The notes under the pieces are model-generated. The model searched no databases, had not been told where the DNA came from, and saw only the letters and a list, made by a program, of their open reading frames with translations. This document shows positions 47,541 through 56,740 of a stretch of 64,000 nucleotides of DNA, piece by piece. The translations under genes and the position numbers were made by a program. The stretch's first letter is position 1. Every line of letters begins with the position of its first letter. Source of the stretch: Methylohalomonas lacus (GTDB taxonomy: Bacteria > Pseudomonadota > Gammaproteobacteria > Methylohalomonadales > Methylohalomonadaceae); the NCBI RefSeq assembly GCF_024808875.1, contig NZ_JANUCT010000008.1, positions 58,501 through 122,500 on the forward strand, written 5' to 3'.

Positions 47541-48227
47541 ATGCTGCGTATCCTGACTATCACCACGCTGTTGTTAATGGCACCGCTGGCACAGGCCGGC
47601 GATGACAATGAGACGCTGTTCAACAAGGTCAGTCTGCAGGCCGAGGCCCAGCGCGAGGTGCCTAATGATGAGATGTCCGTGTTGCTGGTGGCGGAACATC
47701 AGGGCAGCGAGCCGTCGGTGCTGGCCGAACGCGTCAACGCAGACATGGACTGGGCATTGAAGCAGGCCAGGCAGGCCGATGCCATCAAGACGGAAACGCG
47801 AGGCTATTCAACCCAGCCGATCTACGATGATGGCGTGGTTCGTGGCTGGCGTGTGCGTCAGCAGCTGCAGCTCAAGAGCGAGGATTTTGCAGGCCTTACG
47901 GAATTGCTGGGCGAGCTTCAGGAACGTCTCCAGGTTGCGCAGATGGGTTTCAGCCCGACCCCGGAAACGCAGCAGAAGCATCAGGATGAACTGATTACCG
48001 AGGCGATGGAACGCTTCAAGGAGCGGGTCGCCATTATTCGCAAGAGCATGGAAGACCGTGACTACCGCATCATCGATTTGAACGTAAATACCAGCGGTTT
48101 CGGACAGCAGCCGTTCGCTGCCATGGCCGACATGTCGATGGCCAGGGCGGAGCGTTCTGCACCGGCCGTGGAAGGCGGCACCAGCCAGGTGACGGTGACG
48201 GTCTCCGGTTCAGTGCAGTTCTATTGA
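47541..48227 (+). CDS. SIMPL (DUF541) domain periplasmic protein
   Basis: A 228-residue protein with a cleavable signal (ITTLLLMAPLAQAGD) and a SIMPL domain: LQAEAQREVPNDEMSVLLVAE, IKTETRGYSTQPIYDDGVVRGWRVRQQLQL and a C-terminal VTVTVSGSVQF strand. Function unknown; members assemble into rings in the envelope. It lies 17 bp after rraA and ends at a strong terminator. Confidence 0.88.
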   Translation: MLRILTITTLLLMAPLAQAGDDNETLFNKVSLQAEAQREVPNDEMSVLLVAEHQGSEPSVLAERVNADMDWALKQARQADAIKTETRGYSTQPIYDDGVVRGWRVRQQLQLKSEDFAGLTELLGELQERLQVAQMGFSPTPETQQKHQDELITEAMERFKERVAIIRKSMEDRDYRIIDLNVNTSGFGQQPFAAMADMSMARAERSAPAVEGGTSQVTVTVSGSVQFY

Positions 48228-48271
48228 ATCAGCGGGGAATGGCCTGTTCTGGAAACAGGCTGGCGTGAAAC

Positions 48272-48303
48272 AAAAAAGGCGGAGCTCTATGCTCCGCCTT
48301 TTT
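48272..48303. terminator. Bidirectional intrinsic terminator
   Basis: AAAAAAGGCGGAGC, loop TCTAT, GCTCCGCCTTTTT. A-run on the left and T-run on the right let it stop transcripts from both the SIMPL gene and the convergent glycine-zipper gene. A second small inverted repeat (GCCTGTT…AACAGGC) precedes it at 48242–48260. Confidence 0.92.
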
Positions 48304-48324
48304 CAGTTTTGGCAAAGTGAACTT

Positions 48325-48879
48325 CTACTGCAGGTAAAGGTTGTTACCGTCGACGCGAACCTTGTCGCCTACGCTGATGGCGTCGCCATTGGCGATCTTC
48401 GCGGTCTGGGTACCACCGTTATCCATTTCAACGCTGACGGCATAGTATTTTTCCGCGTTGGTGTATTTTTCCACCTCGTTTCCGGCGAAGGCGCCGCCAA
48501 CGGCACCGGCGACCGTGGCGATTTTCTTGCCGGTACCGCCACCGATCTGGTTGCCGATAATACCGCCGGCAACACCACCCGCGACCATGCCGATACCGCT
48601 CGATTCACCTTTTTTGGCGACCGGCTCGACGGCCGTGACGGTGCCGCAGTCGGGACAGGCCGGTTCCGATGTGGCCTCGGGTTCGGTCCATTCGGACTCG
48701 GCTGCGGTCTGCTGCTGGTTGCTGGCAGACGAATTGCCGTCAGCCGGTGCCTGCCGGGTTTCTTCCTGCTGAGCCGTTTCCTGGTCAGTACCGCCGCTGT
48801 CCGGCGCGTCGCAACCGGCCAGTGCCAGCGCGCCCAGCAGAGCAATAATGCTATGAAGGCCGCTGCGTTGATGAGTCAT
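48325..48879 (-). CDS. Glycine-zipper 2TM outer-membrane lipoprotein
   Basis: A 184-residue protein with a lipobox (LGALALAGC, Cys ~23), a Gln/Glu/Ser-rich low-complexity stretch to ~85, then a glycine-zipper domain GIGMVAGGVAGGIIGNQIGGGTGKK and a C-terminal beta part. Resembles SlyB-type envelope lipoproteins. The domain probably spans or lies in the outer membrane. Function unknown. Confidence 0.88.
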   Translation of the reverse strand: MTHQRSGLHSIIALLGALALAGCDAPDSGGTDQETAQQEETRQAPADGNSSASNQQQTAAESEWTEPEATSEPACPDCGTVTAVEPVAKKGESSGIGMVAGGVAGGIIGNQIGGGTGKKIATVAGAVGGAFAGNEVEKYTNAEKYYAVSVEMDNGGTQTAKIANGDAISVGDKVRVDGNNLYLQ

Positions 48880-49021
48880 GATGATTATCCTCTGTACAGG
48901 GTGCTGGAATATTGTGCCGTCAGTCCATGTCGCTCCGTGGCTGCCGGCAGCATGGCGTCATTACAACAGATAAGACGTCACTCGCTGAATCAATCGATCA
49001 CAGAAGATGATATTTTGGCGC

Positions 49022-49465
49022 CTATTCAATGATGATCGTGCCGACCATGCCGGCTTCTTCGTGACCGTCTACCGTGCATTTCAGGTCCTCGAACGTGCCC
49101 GTCTGTACCGGCACAAACCACCATTCCGCGGTATGGCCGGCGAACACTTCAACTTCGCGAATATGGCCCTTGATCTCGGCGGTTTCCTCGCCATCCGGTG
49201 TATAGGTCTGGACCTTGCGGGTAAACACCGACTGGGTGAACTTATCCGATGAGAAGTAGTGTTTGTTCGGACTGTTGTTGACGAGCACCATCTTGTAAAG
49301 CTTGCCGGTTTCGAAGGTCAGTTGTTCCGGCTGAAAGATCATCTCGCCATCCTCGCTGCCAAGTTCGACGGTGACTTCGATCGGATCCTGACGGCTGAGG
49401 TCGCCGGCGGCCAGCGCCGGCTGGGCGAAAATTACGGCGGCGAGCAGGAAAAAAAGGCGTTGCAT
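49022..49465 (-). CDS. Periplasmic cupredoxin-like protein
   Basis: A 147-residue protein with a signal peptide (FLLAAVIFAQPALAA) and a cupredoxin fold. Copper ligands: His in NNSPNKHYFSS and the C-terminal set LKCTVDGHEEAGM (Cys, His, Met), matching azurin/auracyanin-type type 1 sites. Likely a soluble electron carrier. The genome thus has at least two type 1 copper proteins in this window (see 29.4 kb). Confidence 0.88.
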   Translation of the reverse strand: MQRLFFLLAAVIFAQPALAAGDLSRQDPIEVTVELGSEDGEMIFQPEQLTFETGKLYKMVLVNNSPNKHYFSSDKFTQSVFTRKVQTYTPDGEETAEIKGHIREVEVFAGHTAEWWFVPVQTGTFEDLKCTVDGHEEAGMVGTIIIE

Positions 49466-49543
49466 GATGTGCTCCTTAAGTTATTGATTATCTATTTTTA
49501 CTGGGACCTCGCCCGAGCACCGGGGTTCCACCGGGCAGGGGCA

Positions 49544-50824
49544 CTACAGTGAACGCATGACCGTGCGGGCGGTTTCCAGCGTCCGGTCGATGATCGCCTC
49601 ATCGTGGGCGGCGGAAACGAAACCGGCTTCGAAGGCGGCGGGGGCCATGTAGACGCCGGCGTCGAGCATGCCGCGAAAGAAGCGGTTGAAGCGCTCCATG
49701 TCGCAGGCAACCACCTGCTCGTAGCGCGTCACCTGGGGCACGTCGGTGAAAAACAGGCCGAACATGCCGCCGAGTTCGTTGGCGGTCAGCGGCACGCCCG
49801 CCTCTTTGGCGATTTCGGTGAGGCCGAAGACCAGCCGGTGGGCCATGGCCGACAGGCGCACGAAGAACTCCGGCTCGGCGATCAGCTCGAGTGTTGTCAG
49901 GCCGGCGGTCATGGCGATCGGGTTCCCGGAGAGGGTCCCGGCATGATAAACCGGTCCCGCCGGTGACAGGTAGTCCATGATTTCGGCACGGCCGCCGAAC
50001 GCGCCCACCGGCATGCCGCCACCGATCACCTTGCCGAGCATGGTGAGATCCGGCGTGACATTGTAGATCGACTGGGCACCGCCCAGGCCGACGCGGAAAC
50101 CGGTCATTACCTCGTCGAAGATCAGCAGCGTGCCGTACTGGTTGCAGACGTCGCGCAGGCCCTCGAGAAAGCCCGGCTCCGGCAGCAGGCAGTTCATGTT
50201 GCCGGTTACCGGCTCGACGATCAGCGCGGCGATGGTCTCGCCCTGTTCGGCGAAAACGCGCCGTACCTCGTCGATATCGTTATAGGTGAGCGTCAGCGTG
50301 TGTTGCGCCAGGTCGGCGGGTACGCCGGGCGAACTCGGTGTGCCGAAGGTCAGGGCGCCGGAGCCGGCCTTGACCAGCAGCGAGTCGGCGTGACCGTGAT
50401 AGCAGCCCTCGAACTTGACCACCTTGTCGCGGCCGGTATAGCCGCGCGCCAGACGGATTGCCCCCAGGCCGGCCTCGGTACCGGAGTTGGTCATGCGCAC
50501 TTTTTCGATGCCGGGCACGAGTTCGCAGATGCGCCGTGCCATGCGCGTTTCGATTTCCGTCGGCGCGCCGTAGCTCAGGCCCCGGGCCACCGCTGACTGC
50601 ACCGCCTCGAGCACCTGCGGATGAGCGTGGCCGAGGATCATTGGCCCCCACGAACCGACGTAATCGATATATTCCCTGCCATCGGCGTCGTAAACATAGG
50701 CACCGGCGGCGCGTTCGATGAACGGCGGCGTGCCGCCAACCGCCTTGAAGGCGCGCACGGGCGAGTTGACGCCGCCGGGAATGACTTGCAGGGCTTCATT
50801 GAACAGTTGTTCGGAACGCGACAT
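49544..50824 (-). CDS. hemL: Glutamate-1-semialdehyde 2,1-aminomutase
   Basis: Converts glutamate-1-semialdehyde to 5-aminolevulinate, the C5 route precursor used by HemB. PLP enzyme of 426 residues; the PLP lysine is in [18 protein letters not shown], with [15 protein letters not shown] at the N-terminus. The ATG at 50824 lies 1 bp after the thiE stop. Last gene of thiD–thiE–hemL. Confidence 0.97.
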   Translation of the reverse strand: MSRSEQLFNEALQVIPGGVNSPVRAFKAVGGTPPFIERAAGAYVYDADGREYIDYVGSWGPMILGHAHPQVLEAVQSAVARGLSYGAPTEIETRMARRICELVPGIEKVRMTNSGTEAGLGAIRLARGYTGRDKVVKFEGCYHGHADSLLVKAGSGALTFGTPSSPGVPADLAQHTLTLTYNDIDEVRRVFAEQGETIAALIVEPVTGNMNCLLPEPGFLEGLRDVCNQYGTLLIFDEVMTGFRVGLGGAQSIYNVTPDLTMLGKVIGGGMPVGAFGGRAEIMDYLSPAGPVYHAGTLSGNPIAMTAGLTTLELIAEPEFFVRLSAMAHRLVFGLTEIAKEAGVPLTANELGGMFGLFFTDVPQVTRYEQVVACDMERFNRFFRGMLDAGVYMAPAAFEAGFVSAAHDEAIIDRTLETARTVMRSL

Positions 50825-50825
50825 C

Positions 50826-51488
50826 TCAGGAATCCTGTTGCTGATAATAGGCTTGCATGGCTTGTTGGTAGCGACTGGCGGTGGCGCGGGTGTCGGCCGT
50901 ATTGTGGCCATAGGCGAACAGGCCGGCGATGACGGCACAGAAGTCGGCACCGGCCGCCAGCAGTTCGGCAACATTGTCCGGAGTAATGCCGCCGATGGCA
51001 ACGATGGGCAGGTCGAGTTCGGTCCGCGCCCGGCGCAGCGTTGCGAGTGTCGCGGCCGGCGCGTCCGGTTTCGTTTGCGAGGCGTAGAAACGACCGAAGG
51101 CGACGTAGTCGGCGCCCTGGCGCAGGGCATTGCGTGCGCTGTCGAGATCGTTGTGGCAGGACACGCCGATGATGGCCTGTTTACCCAGGCGCGCGCGCAG
51201 CGCCTCCGGGTCGGCGACATCCTGGCCGACATGCACGCCGTCGGCCTGAATCTCGACCGCCAGCGCGACGTCGTCGTTGATGAGAAACGGTACATCACGG
51301 TCACGGCAAAGCGTGAGCAGGGCGTCGAGTTTTTCCGCGTTGCCGGTCACGCTGGCTTGCTTGTCGCGTAACTGGACCATGACCGCGCCGCCGTCGATGA
51401 CACCGCTTACGGCATCGATTATGTGCTCGGCGCCGATCCAGCCGGTATCGGCGATCGCATACAGGCCACCGGTCGGTAACGGCGTCAT
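50826..51488 (-). CDS. thiE: Thiamine-phosphate synthase
   Basis: Joins hydroxymethylpyrimidine diphosphate and thiazole phosphate. The 220-residue TIM barrel shows [54 protein letters not shown] and [10 protein letters not shown]. The ATG at 51488 overlaps the thiD stop by 4 bp; the longer open frame upstream shadows thiD. Confidence 0.96.
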   Translation of the reverse strand: MTPLPTGGLYAIADTGWIGAEHIIDAVSGVIDGGAVMVQLRDKQASVTGNAEKLDALLTLCRDRDVPFLINDDVALAVEIQADGVHVGQDVADPEALRARLGKQAIIGVSCHNDLDSARNALRQGADYVAFGRFYASQTKPDAPAATLATLRRARTELDLPIVAIGGITPDNVAELLAAGADFCAVIAGLFAYGHNTADTRATASRYQQAMQAYYQQQDS

Positions 51489-52279
51489 GGCGTCTGCCGG
51501 TAGAGGCGGTTGGGATGTTGCTGTGCCTGACCGAACGCATGCGCCTCGCGCAGACAGTGCCAAGTATAGTCGAGGCCGTTCATGACCGCCGTAACCAGGT
51601 TTTCGCCGCGCGCCAGGTCGGCGCTGATGGCTGCCGCCAGCGTGCAGCCGGAACCGTGGAAACGGCCCGGCAGGCGCTCGTAGTGAAACGCCTGCGGTTC
51701 GTTCGTGGCGGTATACAGCGTGTTGATGACCTCGGCATCCGCCTCGTCGCCGCCGGTGATGAGCACCGCGTTTGCGCCGCTGTCGAGCAATGCGGCGGCG
51801 GCCTGCGGCAGGCCCAGTTGGCGGCTGATCTGGCGCGCCTCGCGGGCGTTCGGCGTGGCCAGCGTGGCGCGCGGCAACAACTGCTGGCGCAGGTGTTCGA
51901 GCGCCTCGTCCTCGAGAAACTCGCCACCACTGCCGGCGACGGTGACCGGATCCAGCACTACCGGCAGATCGCTGTGCCGATCGAGAAAATCGGCGATCAC
52001 GTCAATGACCATGGCGCTGGGGCAGACGCCGATCTTGCAGGCGGCCAGTGGCATGTCCTCGGCAATGAGTTCGAGCTGTTCGGCGAAACGGCCTGCGTCC
52101 TGCGGCAACACATGGGTGAGACGGGTGGTATTCTGCGCCGTCAGTGCGGTGATGACACTGGCGGCGTGGCAGCCGCGCTGGCCGATCGCCTCGATGTCGG
52201 CGTGAATGCCGGCGCCACCGCTGGGATCGTGGCCGGCGAGGACCAGGACGACCGGTATGGGGTTGTTCTGTTCAGTCAT
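51485..52279 (-). CDS. thiD: Hydroxymethylpyrimidine/phosphomethylpyrimidine kinase
   Basis: Two phosphorylations of the thiamine pyrimidine. The 264-residue ribokinase-fold protein has [43 protein letters not shown] and the catalytic [18 protein letters not shown]. First gene of the thiD–thiE–hemL operon. The 78-bp gap before it shows no thiamine riboswitch. Confidence 0.96.
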   Translation of the reverse strand: MTEQNNPIPVVLVLAGHDPSGGAGIHADIEAIGQRGCHAASVITALTAQNTTRLTHVLPQDAGRFAEQLELIAEDMPLAACKIGVCPSAMVIDVIADFLDRHSDLPVVLDPVTVAGSGGEFLEDEALEHLRQQLLPRATLATPNAREARQISRQLGLPQAAAALLDSGANAVLITGGDEADAEVINTLYTATNEPQAFHYERLPGRFHGSGCTLAAAISADLARGENLVTAVMNGLDYTWHCLREAHAFGQAQQHPNRLYRQTP

Positions 52280-52357
52280 GCGGGTATTCTACCCGCCCGC
52301 TGGTCCATGCGAGAATTTATTGATAACAAAATCATTATTTACGGGAGCTGTCAGTTA

Positions 52358-52522
52358 ATGAAAAAGTATATGTGCGTGATTTGCGGTTTTATTTACGATG
52401 AGGAAGAGGGCTGGCCGGACGATGGCATAGAGCCTGGCACCAAGTGGGAAGACGTGCCGCCGAACTGGGTCTGCCCGGAATGCGGTGCGCGCAAGGAAGA
52501 CTTCGAGATGATCGAAGTGTAA
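52358..52522 (+). CDS. Rubredoxin
   Basis: A 54-residue iron protein: [19 protein letters not shown] and [13 protein letters not shown] give the two CxxC knuckles binding one iron. A clear GGGAG ribosome site precedes the ATG. Divergent from thiD, an arrangement common in gammaproteobacteria. Single-domain electron carrier. Confidence 0.96.
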   Translation: MKKYMCVICGFIYDEEEGWPDDGIEPGTKWEDVPPNWVCPECGARKEDFEMIEV

Positions 52523-52570
52523 CAACCGTTGCCGCGCCCGGATCCCGAACGACCGGCCTGCCCGCGCCGG

Positions 52571-53551
52571 TTACTGAATCCCTGACGGATCCGGGCACGT
52601 GCGGCGGGCTTCGCCGCCGCCGAGTGCGTCCAGCCGGGCCATACTGTCGTCGTCGAGTTCGAATTCGAAAATCGCCAGGTTCTCGGACAGCCGCCTGGGA
52701 CTGCTGCTCTTGGGCAGTACCACATGGCCGTGCTGGATGTGCCAGCGCAGGATGACCTGGCCGGTTGAATATCCCACCTGTTTGGCGATTTCCATGACCG
52801 CCGGATCGTCCAGCAAGCCGAGACCGCCGGAAGCGAACGGCGCGTAGGCCTCGATGACCATCCCCGCGGCCTTGCAGTAGTCGATCAGTTCGGCATCATG
52901 GCAATACGGATGTACCTCCAGCTGATTGACCATGGGCTGGATGGTGGCCGTTTCCAGCAGCGGTTCCAGATGGTGACGGGCAAAGTTGGAGACACCGATG
53001 GCGCGGGCTTCACCGCGTTGATGGATTTCCTCGAACGCCGACCAGATATCGGCCCGCGTCCGGCGGCCGAATTCGGCATCGGTGTTGTCGAATGGTGCCG
53101 GCCAGTGCATCAGTAGCAGATCGTAATAGCCGATACCGGCCTTTTCCTTGGAACGGTCGAAGTCATCCAGAATGCGCTGTTTCAGATCCGGCTCGGTATA
53201 CCAGTCACAGGTCAGCCGGTGCGATATGGCGATATGCGGCGGTGCGGCCGGATGCAACAGCTTGGTGGTAAGGAAGACCTGATCGCGTGTCAGCGTGCCG
53301 TCGGCGAACCAGCGGCCCAGCGTATCGCCGAGATGGCGTTCGGTGCCGTAGCAATAGGCCGTGTCGAAGTGCCGGAAGCCGGCTTTCAGCGCCAGCTCGA
53401 TGGCGTGCCAGGACTGCTCCGGCAGAAAACCCTGGAAATCGGTGCGGCCGAGCCAGTCGCCGAAGGCACAGCCGTAACCGAGCTGGGGCAGGCTCACGCC
53501 GTTGGTTAGTTTGACGCCAGGTATCGTGTTTTTCGTGGTCGTTTCAGTCAT
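52571..53551 (-). CDS. Aldo/keto reductase
   Basis: A 326-residue NADPH-dependent reductase of the AKR superfamily. Catalytic tetrad is visible: Asp and Tyr in FDTAYCYG, Lys in TTKLL, His in LLMHWP; the cofactor segment VVLPKSSSPRRLSEN is present. Physiological substrate unknown. Confidence 0.92.
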   Translation of the reverse strand: MTETTTKNTIPGVKLTNGVSLPQLGYGCAFGDWLGRTDFQGFLPEQSWHAIELALKAGFRHFDTAYCYGTERHLGDTLGRWFADGTLTRDQVFLTTKLLHPAAPPHIAISHRLTCDWYTEPDLKQRILDDFDRSKEKAGIGYYDLLLMHWPAPFDNTDAEFGRRTRADIWSAFEEIHQRGEARAIGVSNFARHHLEPLLETATIQPMVNQLEVHPYCHDAELIDYCKAAGMVIEAYAPFASGGLGLLDDPAVMEIAKQVGYSTGQVILRWHIQHGHVVLPKSSSPRRLSENLAIFEFELDDDSMARLDALGGGEARRTCPDPSGIQ

Positions 53552-53604
53552 GGGCTACGAACAGATTGAGGTTGGCACGAACAAATTCGAATGCAGTGGC
53601 CATT

Positions 53605-54027
53605 TCAACCGAACGGTTTGACCACTGCAAGGATGACGATCGCGATCAATAGCAGCACGGGGAATTCGTTGAAGACCCGGTACCAGACATGGCCGTGACG
53701 GTTGCGGTCGTGCCGGAAATCGCTGACCAGCTTGCCGCACCAGACGTGGTAGCCGATGACGACCAGCACCAGCGCCAGCTTGATGTGTAGCCACAGGCCG
53801 ACATTCATGCCGGTATAGCCGAGCATCAGCCAGAGCCCGAACAGCAGCGTCAGTATCCCGCCCGGCGTCATGATGCCGTAGAACAGCTTGCGCTCCATAG
53901 TCTTGAAACGCTCGCTACTGACCGTGTCTTCCGCCATCGCGTGATACACGAACAGCCGCGGTAAGTAGAACAGCCCGGCGAACCAGGTGACCATGAAGAT
54001 GATATGGAAGGCTTTTATCCAGAGCAT
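53605..54027 (-). CDS. hemJ: Protoporphyrinogen IX oxidase HemJ
   Basis: Membrane enzyme of the UPF0093/HemJ family that oxidises protoporphyrinogen IX, the penultimate step of heme synthesis. The 140-residue protein has four membrane helices, the essential His in IKAFHIIFMVTWFAGLFYLPRLFVYH, and the ending RVFNEFPVLLLIAIVILAVVKPF. The ATG at 54027 is preferred; upstream frame shadows the TlpA-like gene. Downstream of the TlpA-like gene by 16 bp. Confidence 0.92.
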   Translation of the reverse strand: MLWIKAFHIIFMVTWFAGLFYLPRLFVYHAMAEDTVSSERFKTMERKLFYGIMTPGGILTLLFGLWLMLGYTGMNVGLWLHIKLALVLVVIGYHVWCGKLVSDFRHDRNRHGHVWYRVFNEFPVLLLIAIVILAVVKPFG

Positions 54028-54043
54028 GACGCTTGCCGTCCGC

Positions 54044-54559
54044 TCAGCCGGCGTGTGATGCCTGCAGCATGCGCTCGATTTCCGCATGGACATGGTCGTG
54101 GTCAAACTGGCCTATCTTGTTCATGACGATGCGACCATCGGGCGCGATCAGGAACGTGGTCGGCGTCAGCATGACGTCGCCGAAGGCCTTCGCCACCGCG
54201 CCGTCGATATCCAGGGCGATGTTGTATGGCAGTTCGCGTACGCGGGCAAACTCGATCACCTGGTTAGGCGGATCGTAGTCCATCGCCACGCCATAGATGG
54301 CCAGACCGCGGTCGTGGAAGGTTTCGTGCAGATCGATCAGGTGCGGGATTTCCTTCATGCAGCCGGGGCAGGTCGTCGCCCAGAAGGTGACCAGCACCGG
54401 TTGGCCGCGCAGATCGTCGAGTTCGACCGATTCGCCCTTGATGGTCTTCAGGGTGGCTGCCGGCGCCTGGCTGAGACCGGTTGGCACCAGCCACAGGGTG
54501 GCGGCAGCGATGGCTACGAGGATCACGCCCAGCAGGGCGAAGCGGTCACGTCGATTCAT
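54044..54559 (-). CDS. TlpA-like membrane-anchored thioredoxin
   Basis: A 171-residue protein with an N-terminal membrane anchor (LLGVILVAIAAATLWL) and a periplasmic thioredoxin fold. Active site is CPGC in FWATTCPGCMKE, with the cis-Pro in LTPTTF. TlpA/ResA relatives act in cytochrome c maturation. The neighbouring hemJ supports a link to heme proteins. Confidence 0.9.
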   Translation of the reverse strand: MNRRDRFALLGVILVAIAAATLWLVPTGLSQAPAATLKTIKGESVELDDLRGQPVLVTFWATTCPGCMKEIPHLIDLHETFHDRGLAIYGVAMDYDPPNQVIEFARVRELPYNIALDIDGAVAKAFGDVMLTPTTFLIAPDGRIVMNKIGQFDHDHVHAEIERMLQASHAG

Positions 54560-54577
54560 GAATGCTTGTTTCTTGCT

Positions 54578-55234
54578 TTATCGGGGCGATTTGTCGGCTT
54601 GTTCAGCGTCGCCGTTGCCGGCGGGTGGCAGCGCCGGCTGCGGTCGCCGGAACAGATTGCGCAGTTTAGCAAAGACCGTCGCCAGGCCGCGCCAGATTTT
54701 CGGCAACAGCCAGATCATCACGATGATAAACACGAGCAGGGCGACGAGGAAAATGACCGGGTGAAACAGCGCCGCCCAGAGTCCGCCGATAACGACGGCA
54801 TCCTCGCCCAGCGAGGTGGCCCAGTTGCTGAACGGTTCCGGTGAAGTGTTGATCAACACGCGGCTGCCGGCCTTGGTGGCGTGGACGCCGGCGGCGAGGC
54901 CGCCGCCGAGCAGGAAGGCCATGAGTTCGGCGGCCTGGCTGGTCTCGCCGACCGCCCCCATGGCCAGCACGGCGCCGGCGGGAATGCGAATGAACGTGTG
55001 GATCGTGTCCCAGCCGCTGTCGACACCGGGTGTCTTGTCGGCAAAGAACTCGACGCAATACATCAGGCCGGCGGCGAACATGACCAGCGGGTCGGTGACC
55101 ACTTCCAGTCCCGGTGGCAGGACGATGTGGCCGCTGCTGCCGAGCATGCCGAGCATGAAAACCGTGGCATACAGGTTGATGCCACTGGCCCAGGCGACAC
55201 CCATGCTCAGGGCAATGATCTGTACGACTTCCAT
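54578..55234 (-). CDS. DUF4126 membrane protein
   Basis: A 218-residue protein with about five hydrophobic segments, beginning GVAWASGINLYATVFMLGMLG and continuing YCVEFFADKTPGVDSGWDTIHTFIRIPAGA, the DUF4126 signature. The C-terminus has a basic/proline-rich tail. Function unknown. First gene of the DUF4126–tlpA–hemJ run (18-bp gap to the next gene). Confidence 0.9.
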   Translation of the reverse strand: MEVVQIIALSMGVAWASGINLYATVFMLGMLGSSGHIVLPPGLEVVTDPLVMFAAGLMYCVEFFADKTPGVDSGWDTIHTFIRIPAGAVLAMGAVGETSQAAELMAFLLGGGLAAGVHATKAGSRVLINTSPEPFSNWATSLGEDAVVIGGLWAALFHPVIFLVALLVFIIVMIWLLPKIWRGLATVFAKLRNLFRRPQPALPPAGNGDAEQADKSPR

Positions 55235-55342
55235 TGACGGGTCTCCGGCTTAGGCAGTGGCTACAGTGTACCCGATGCCGCGCGGGCGTCGCAGTGTGCG
55301 GCGACCGCCTGGGCTGGCAATTGATTCCATGGGATTTTTTCC

Positions 55343-55371
55343 TTGACGTGCTGTTTTTCTGGCGCTAGTCT
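55343..55371 (+). promoter_or_regulatory. Promoter of the candidate small RNA
   Basis: TTGACG (55343–55348), 17-bp spacer, TAGTCT (55366–55371). The −35 is strong, the −10 moderate. Start of transcription near 55379, where a hairpin begins. Confidence 0.45.
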
Positions 55372-55378
55372 TAACATC

Positions 55379-55467
55379 GTTTCGTATCCACCACAGTGTG
55401 GCGTGAAACACAAAAAACAATAAGAACATTCGATTTATTATTCAAAAGCGGCTCCGGCCGCTTTTTT
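55379..55467 (+). ncRNA. Candidate Hfq-binding small RNA
   Basis: An ~89-nt unit in the 345-bp gap between DUF4126 and argC, bounded by a promoter and an intrinsic terminator. It begins with a stem (GTTTC…GAAAC, 55379–55409, inner CCACA…TGTGG), followed by five consecutive AAN triplets (AAA AAC AAT AAG AAC, 55413–55427), the Hfq distal-face motif. The end is a terminator stem (AGCGGC…GCCGCT) with a U tail. No open frame of note. I recognise no named family. Confidence 0.5.
55446..55467 (+). terminator. Intrinsic terminator upstream of argC
   Basis: AGCGGC, loop TCCG, GCCGCT followed by TTTTT. No protein gene ends upstream on this strand, so it most likely ends the small RNA starting near 55379. 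Confidence 0.88.
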
Positions 55468-55579
55468 ATTCGCCGGTCTGCCGACTTTATCAATTCGCGC
55501 CCGCCACTTATCATGAGCGCTTTCATCCATCGGGACCCGCCCTAACTTCGAGTCCTGAACAGGCATTCCGGTTTCCATC

Positions 55580-56638
55580 ATGTCGCAACATTCCATTCGT
55601 GTTGGCGTCGTCGGCGCCAACGGCTATACCGGTATCGAGCTGCTGCGGCTGCTCGTCAACCACCCGCATGTCGATATCCGGCAGGTAACCTCGCGTGCCG
55701 AGGCCGGTCAGCCGGTGAGCGCCAGTCTGCCGCAGCTGGCCGGTCGTCTGGACCTGGCTTTCAGTGCGCCGGACGCCGCGGCGCTAGCCGAATGCGAGCT
55801 GGTGTTCTTTACCACGCCGAACGCCACCGCCATGCACATGACGCCGGCCCTGCTCGAGGCCGGTTGCCGGGTGATCGATCTGTCGGCGGATTTCCGCCTG
55901 CACGATGCCGCGGTCTGGTCGGACTGGTACGGTGAGGCGCATGCCTGCCCGGAACTGCTGGGCGAGGCCGTCTACGGTCTACCGGAACTCAACCGTGAGG
56001 CCGTCCGCCAGGCGCGGCTGGTGGCCAACCCCGGCTGCTACCCAACTGCCGTGTCGCTGGCTCTGCTGCCGCTGCTGGAGGCCGCGGTTGCTGATCCGGC
56101 ACGGCTGATTGCCGACGCCAAGTCCGGCGTTAGCGGCGCCGGTCGCAAGGCCAACCTCGGCACCCAGTTCTGCGAGGCGGGCGAGAATTTCAAGGCTTAC
56201 GGTGCGGCCGGTCACCGGCACCTGCCCGAAATCGTGCAGACGCTGACCGCGGCGGCCGGCAGTCAGCCGGTGCTGACCTTCGTGCCGCACCTGGTGCCGA
56301 TGATCCGCGGCATCCACGCCACGATCTACGCCGAACTCAATGATACGACCGTCGACCTGCAGGCACTGTACGAACGCCGCTATGCCGGCGAGCCGTTTGT
56401 CAGTGTCGAGGCTGCCGGCAGCCACCCGGAAACGCGCATGGTGCGTGGTTCCAATCACTGCCGCCTGGCCGTGCACCGGCCCGACGCGGCATACAGCGGC
56501 GCCAGCCGCGCGGTGGTCCTGGCGGTGATCGATAACCTGGTCAAGGGCGCCGCCGGCCAGGCACTGCAGAACATGAACCTGATGTATGGCTGGCCGGAAA
56601 CCGCCGGGCTCGACAACCAGGTTGCACTGATTCCGTGA
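55580..56638 (+). CDS. argC: N-acetyl-gamma-glutamyl-phosphate reductase
   Basis: Third step of arginine synthesis; reduces N-acetylglutamyl phosphate with NADPH. The 352-residue protein has [18 protein letters not shown], the active-site cysteine Cys153 in ANPGCYPTA, and [20 protein letters not shown]. First gene of argC–DUF6776–bactofilin–erpA. Confidence 0.97.
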   Translation: MSQHSIRVGVVGANGYTGIELLRLLVNHPHVDIRQVTSRAEAGQPVSASLPQLAGRLDLAFSAPDAAALAECELVFFTTPNATAMHMTPALLEAGCRVIDLSADFRLHDAAVWSDWYGEAHACPELLGEAVYGLPELNREAVRQARLVANPGCYPTAVSLALLPLLEAAVADPARLIADAKSGVSGAGRKANLGTQFCEAGENFKAYGAAGHRHLPEIVQTLTAAAGSQPVLTFVPHLVPMIRGIHATIYAELNDTTVDLQALYERRYAGEPFVSVEAAGSHPETRMVRGSNHCRLAVHRPDAAYSGASRAVVLAVIDNLVKGAAGQALQNMNLMYGWPETAGLDNQVALIP

Positions 56639-56740
56639 CGCCCATCATGCCCAGGTGTACAGCTGCTGGTGCCGTCAGCGCGCCTTCGGCTAAGCTGGCG
56701 TCATGCCAGTCGTCTGCACCGTGCTCGCTGCGCTAGTCGC

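Noticed and set aside
52280..52357. Thiamine riboswitch before thiD
   Set aside because: The 78-bp gap shared with rubredoxin lacks the THI-box sequences and is too short.
55379..55410. parS centromere site (GTTTC … GTGAAACAC)
   Set aside because: The two halves resemble parS arms, but they are separated by ~20 bp instead of being contiguous.
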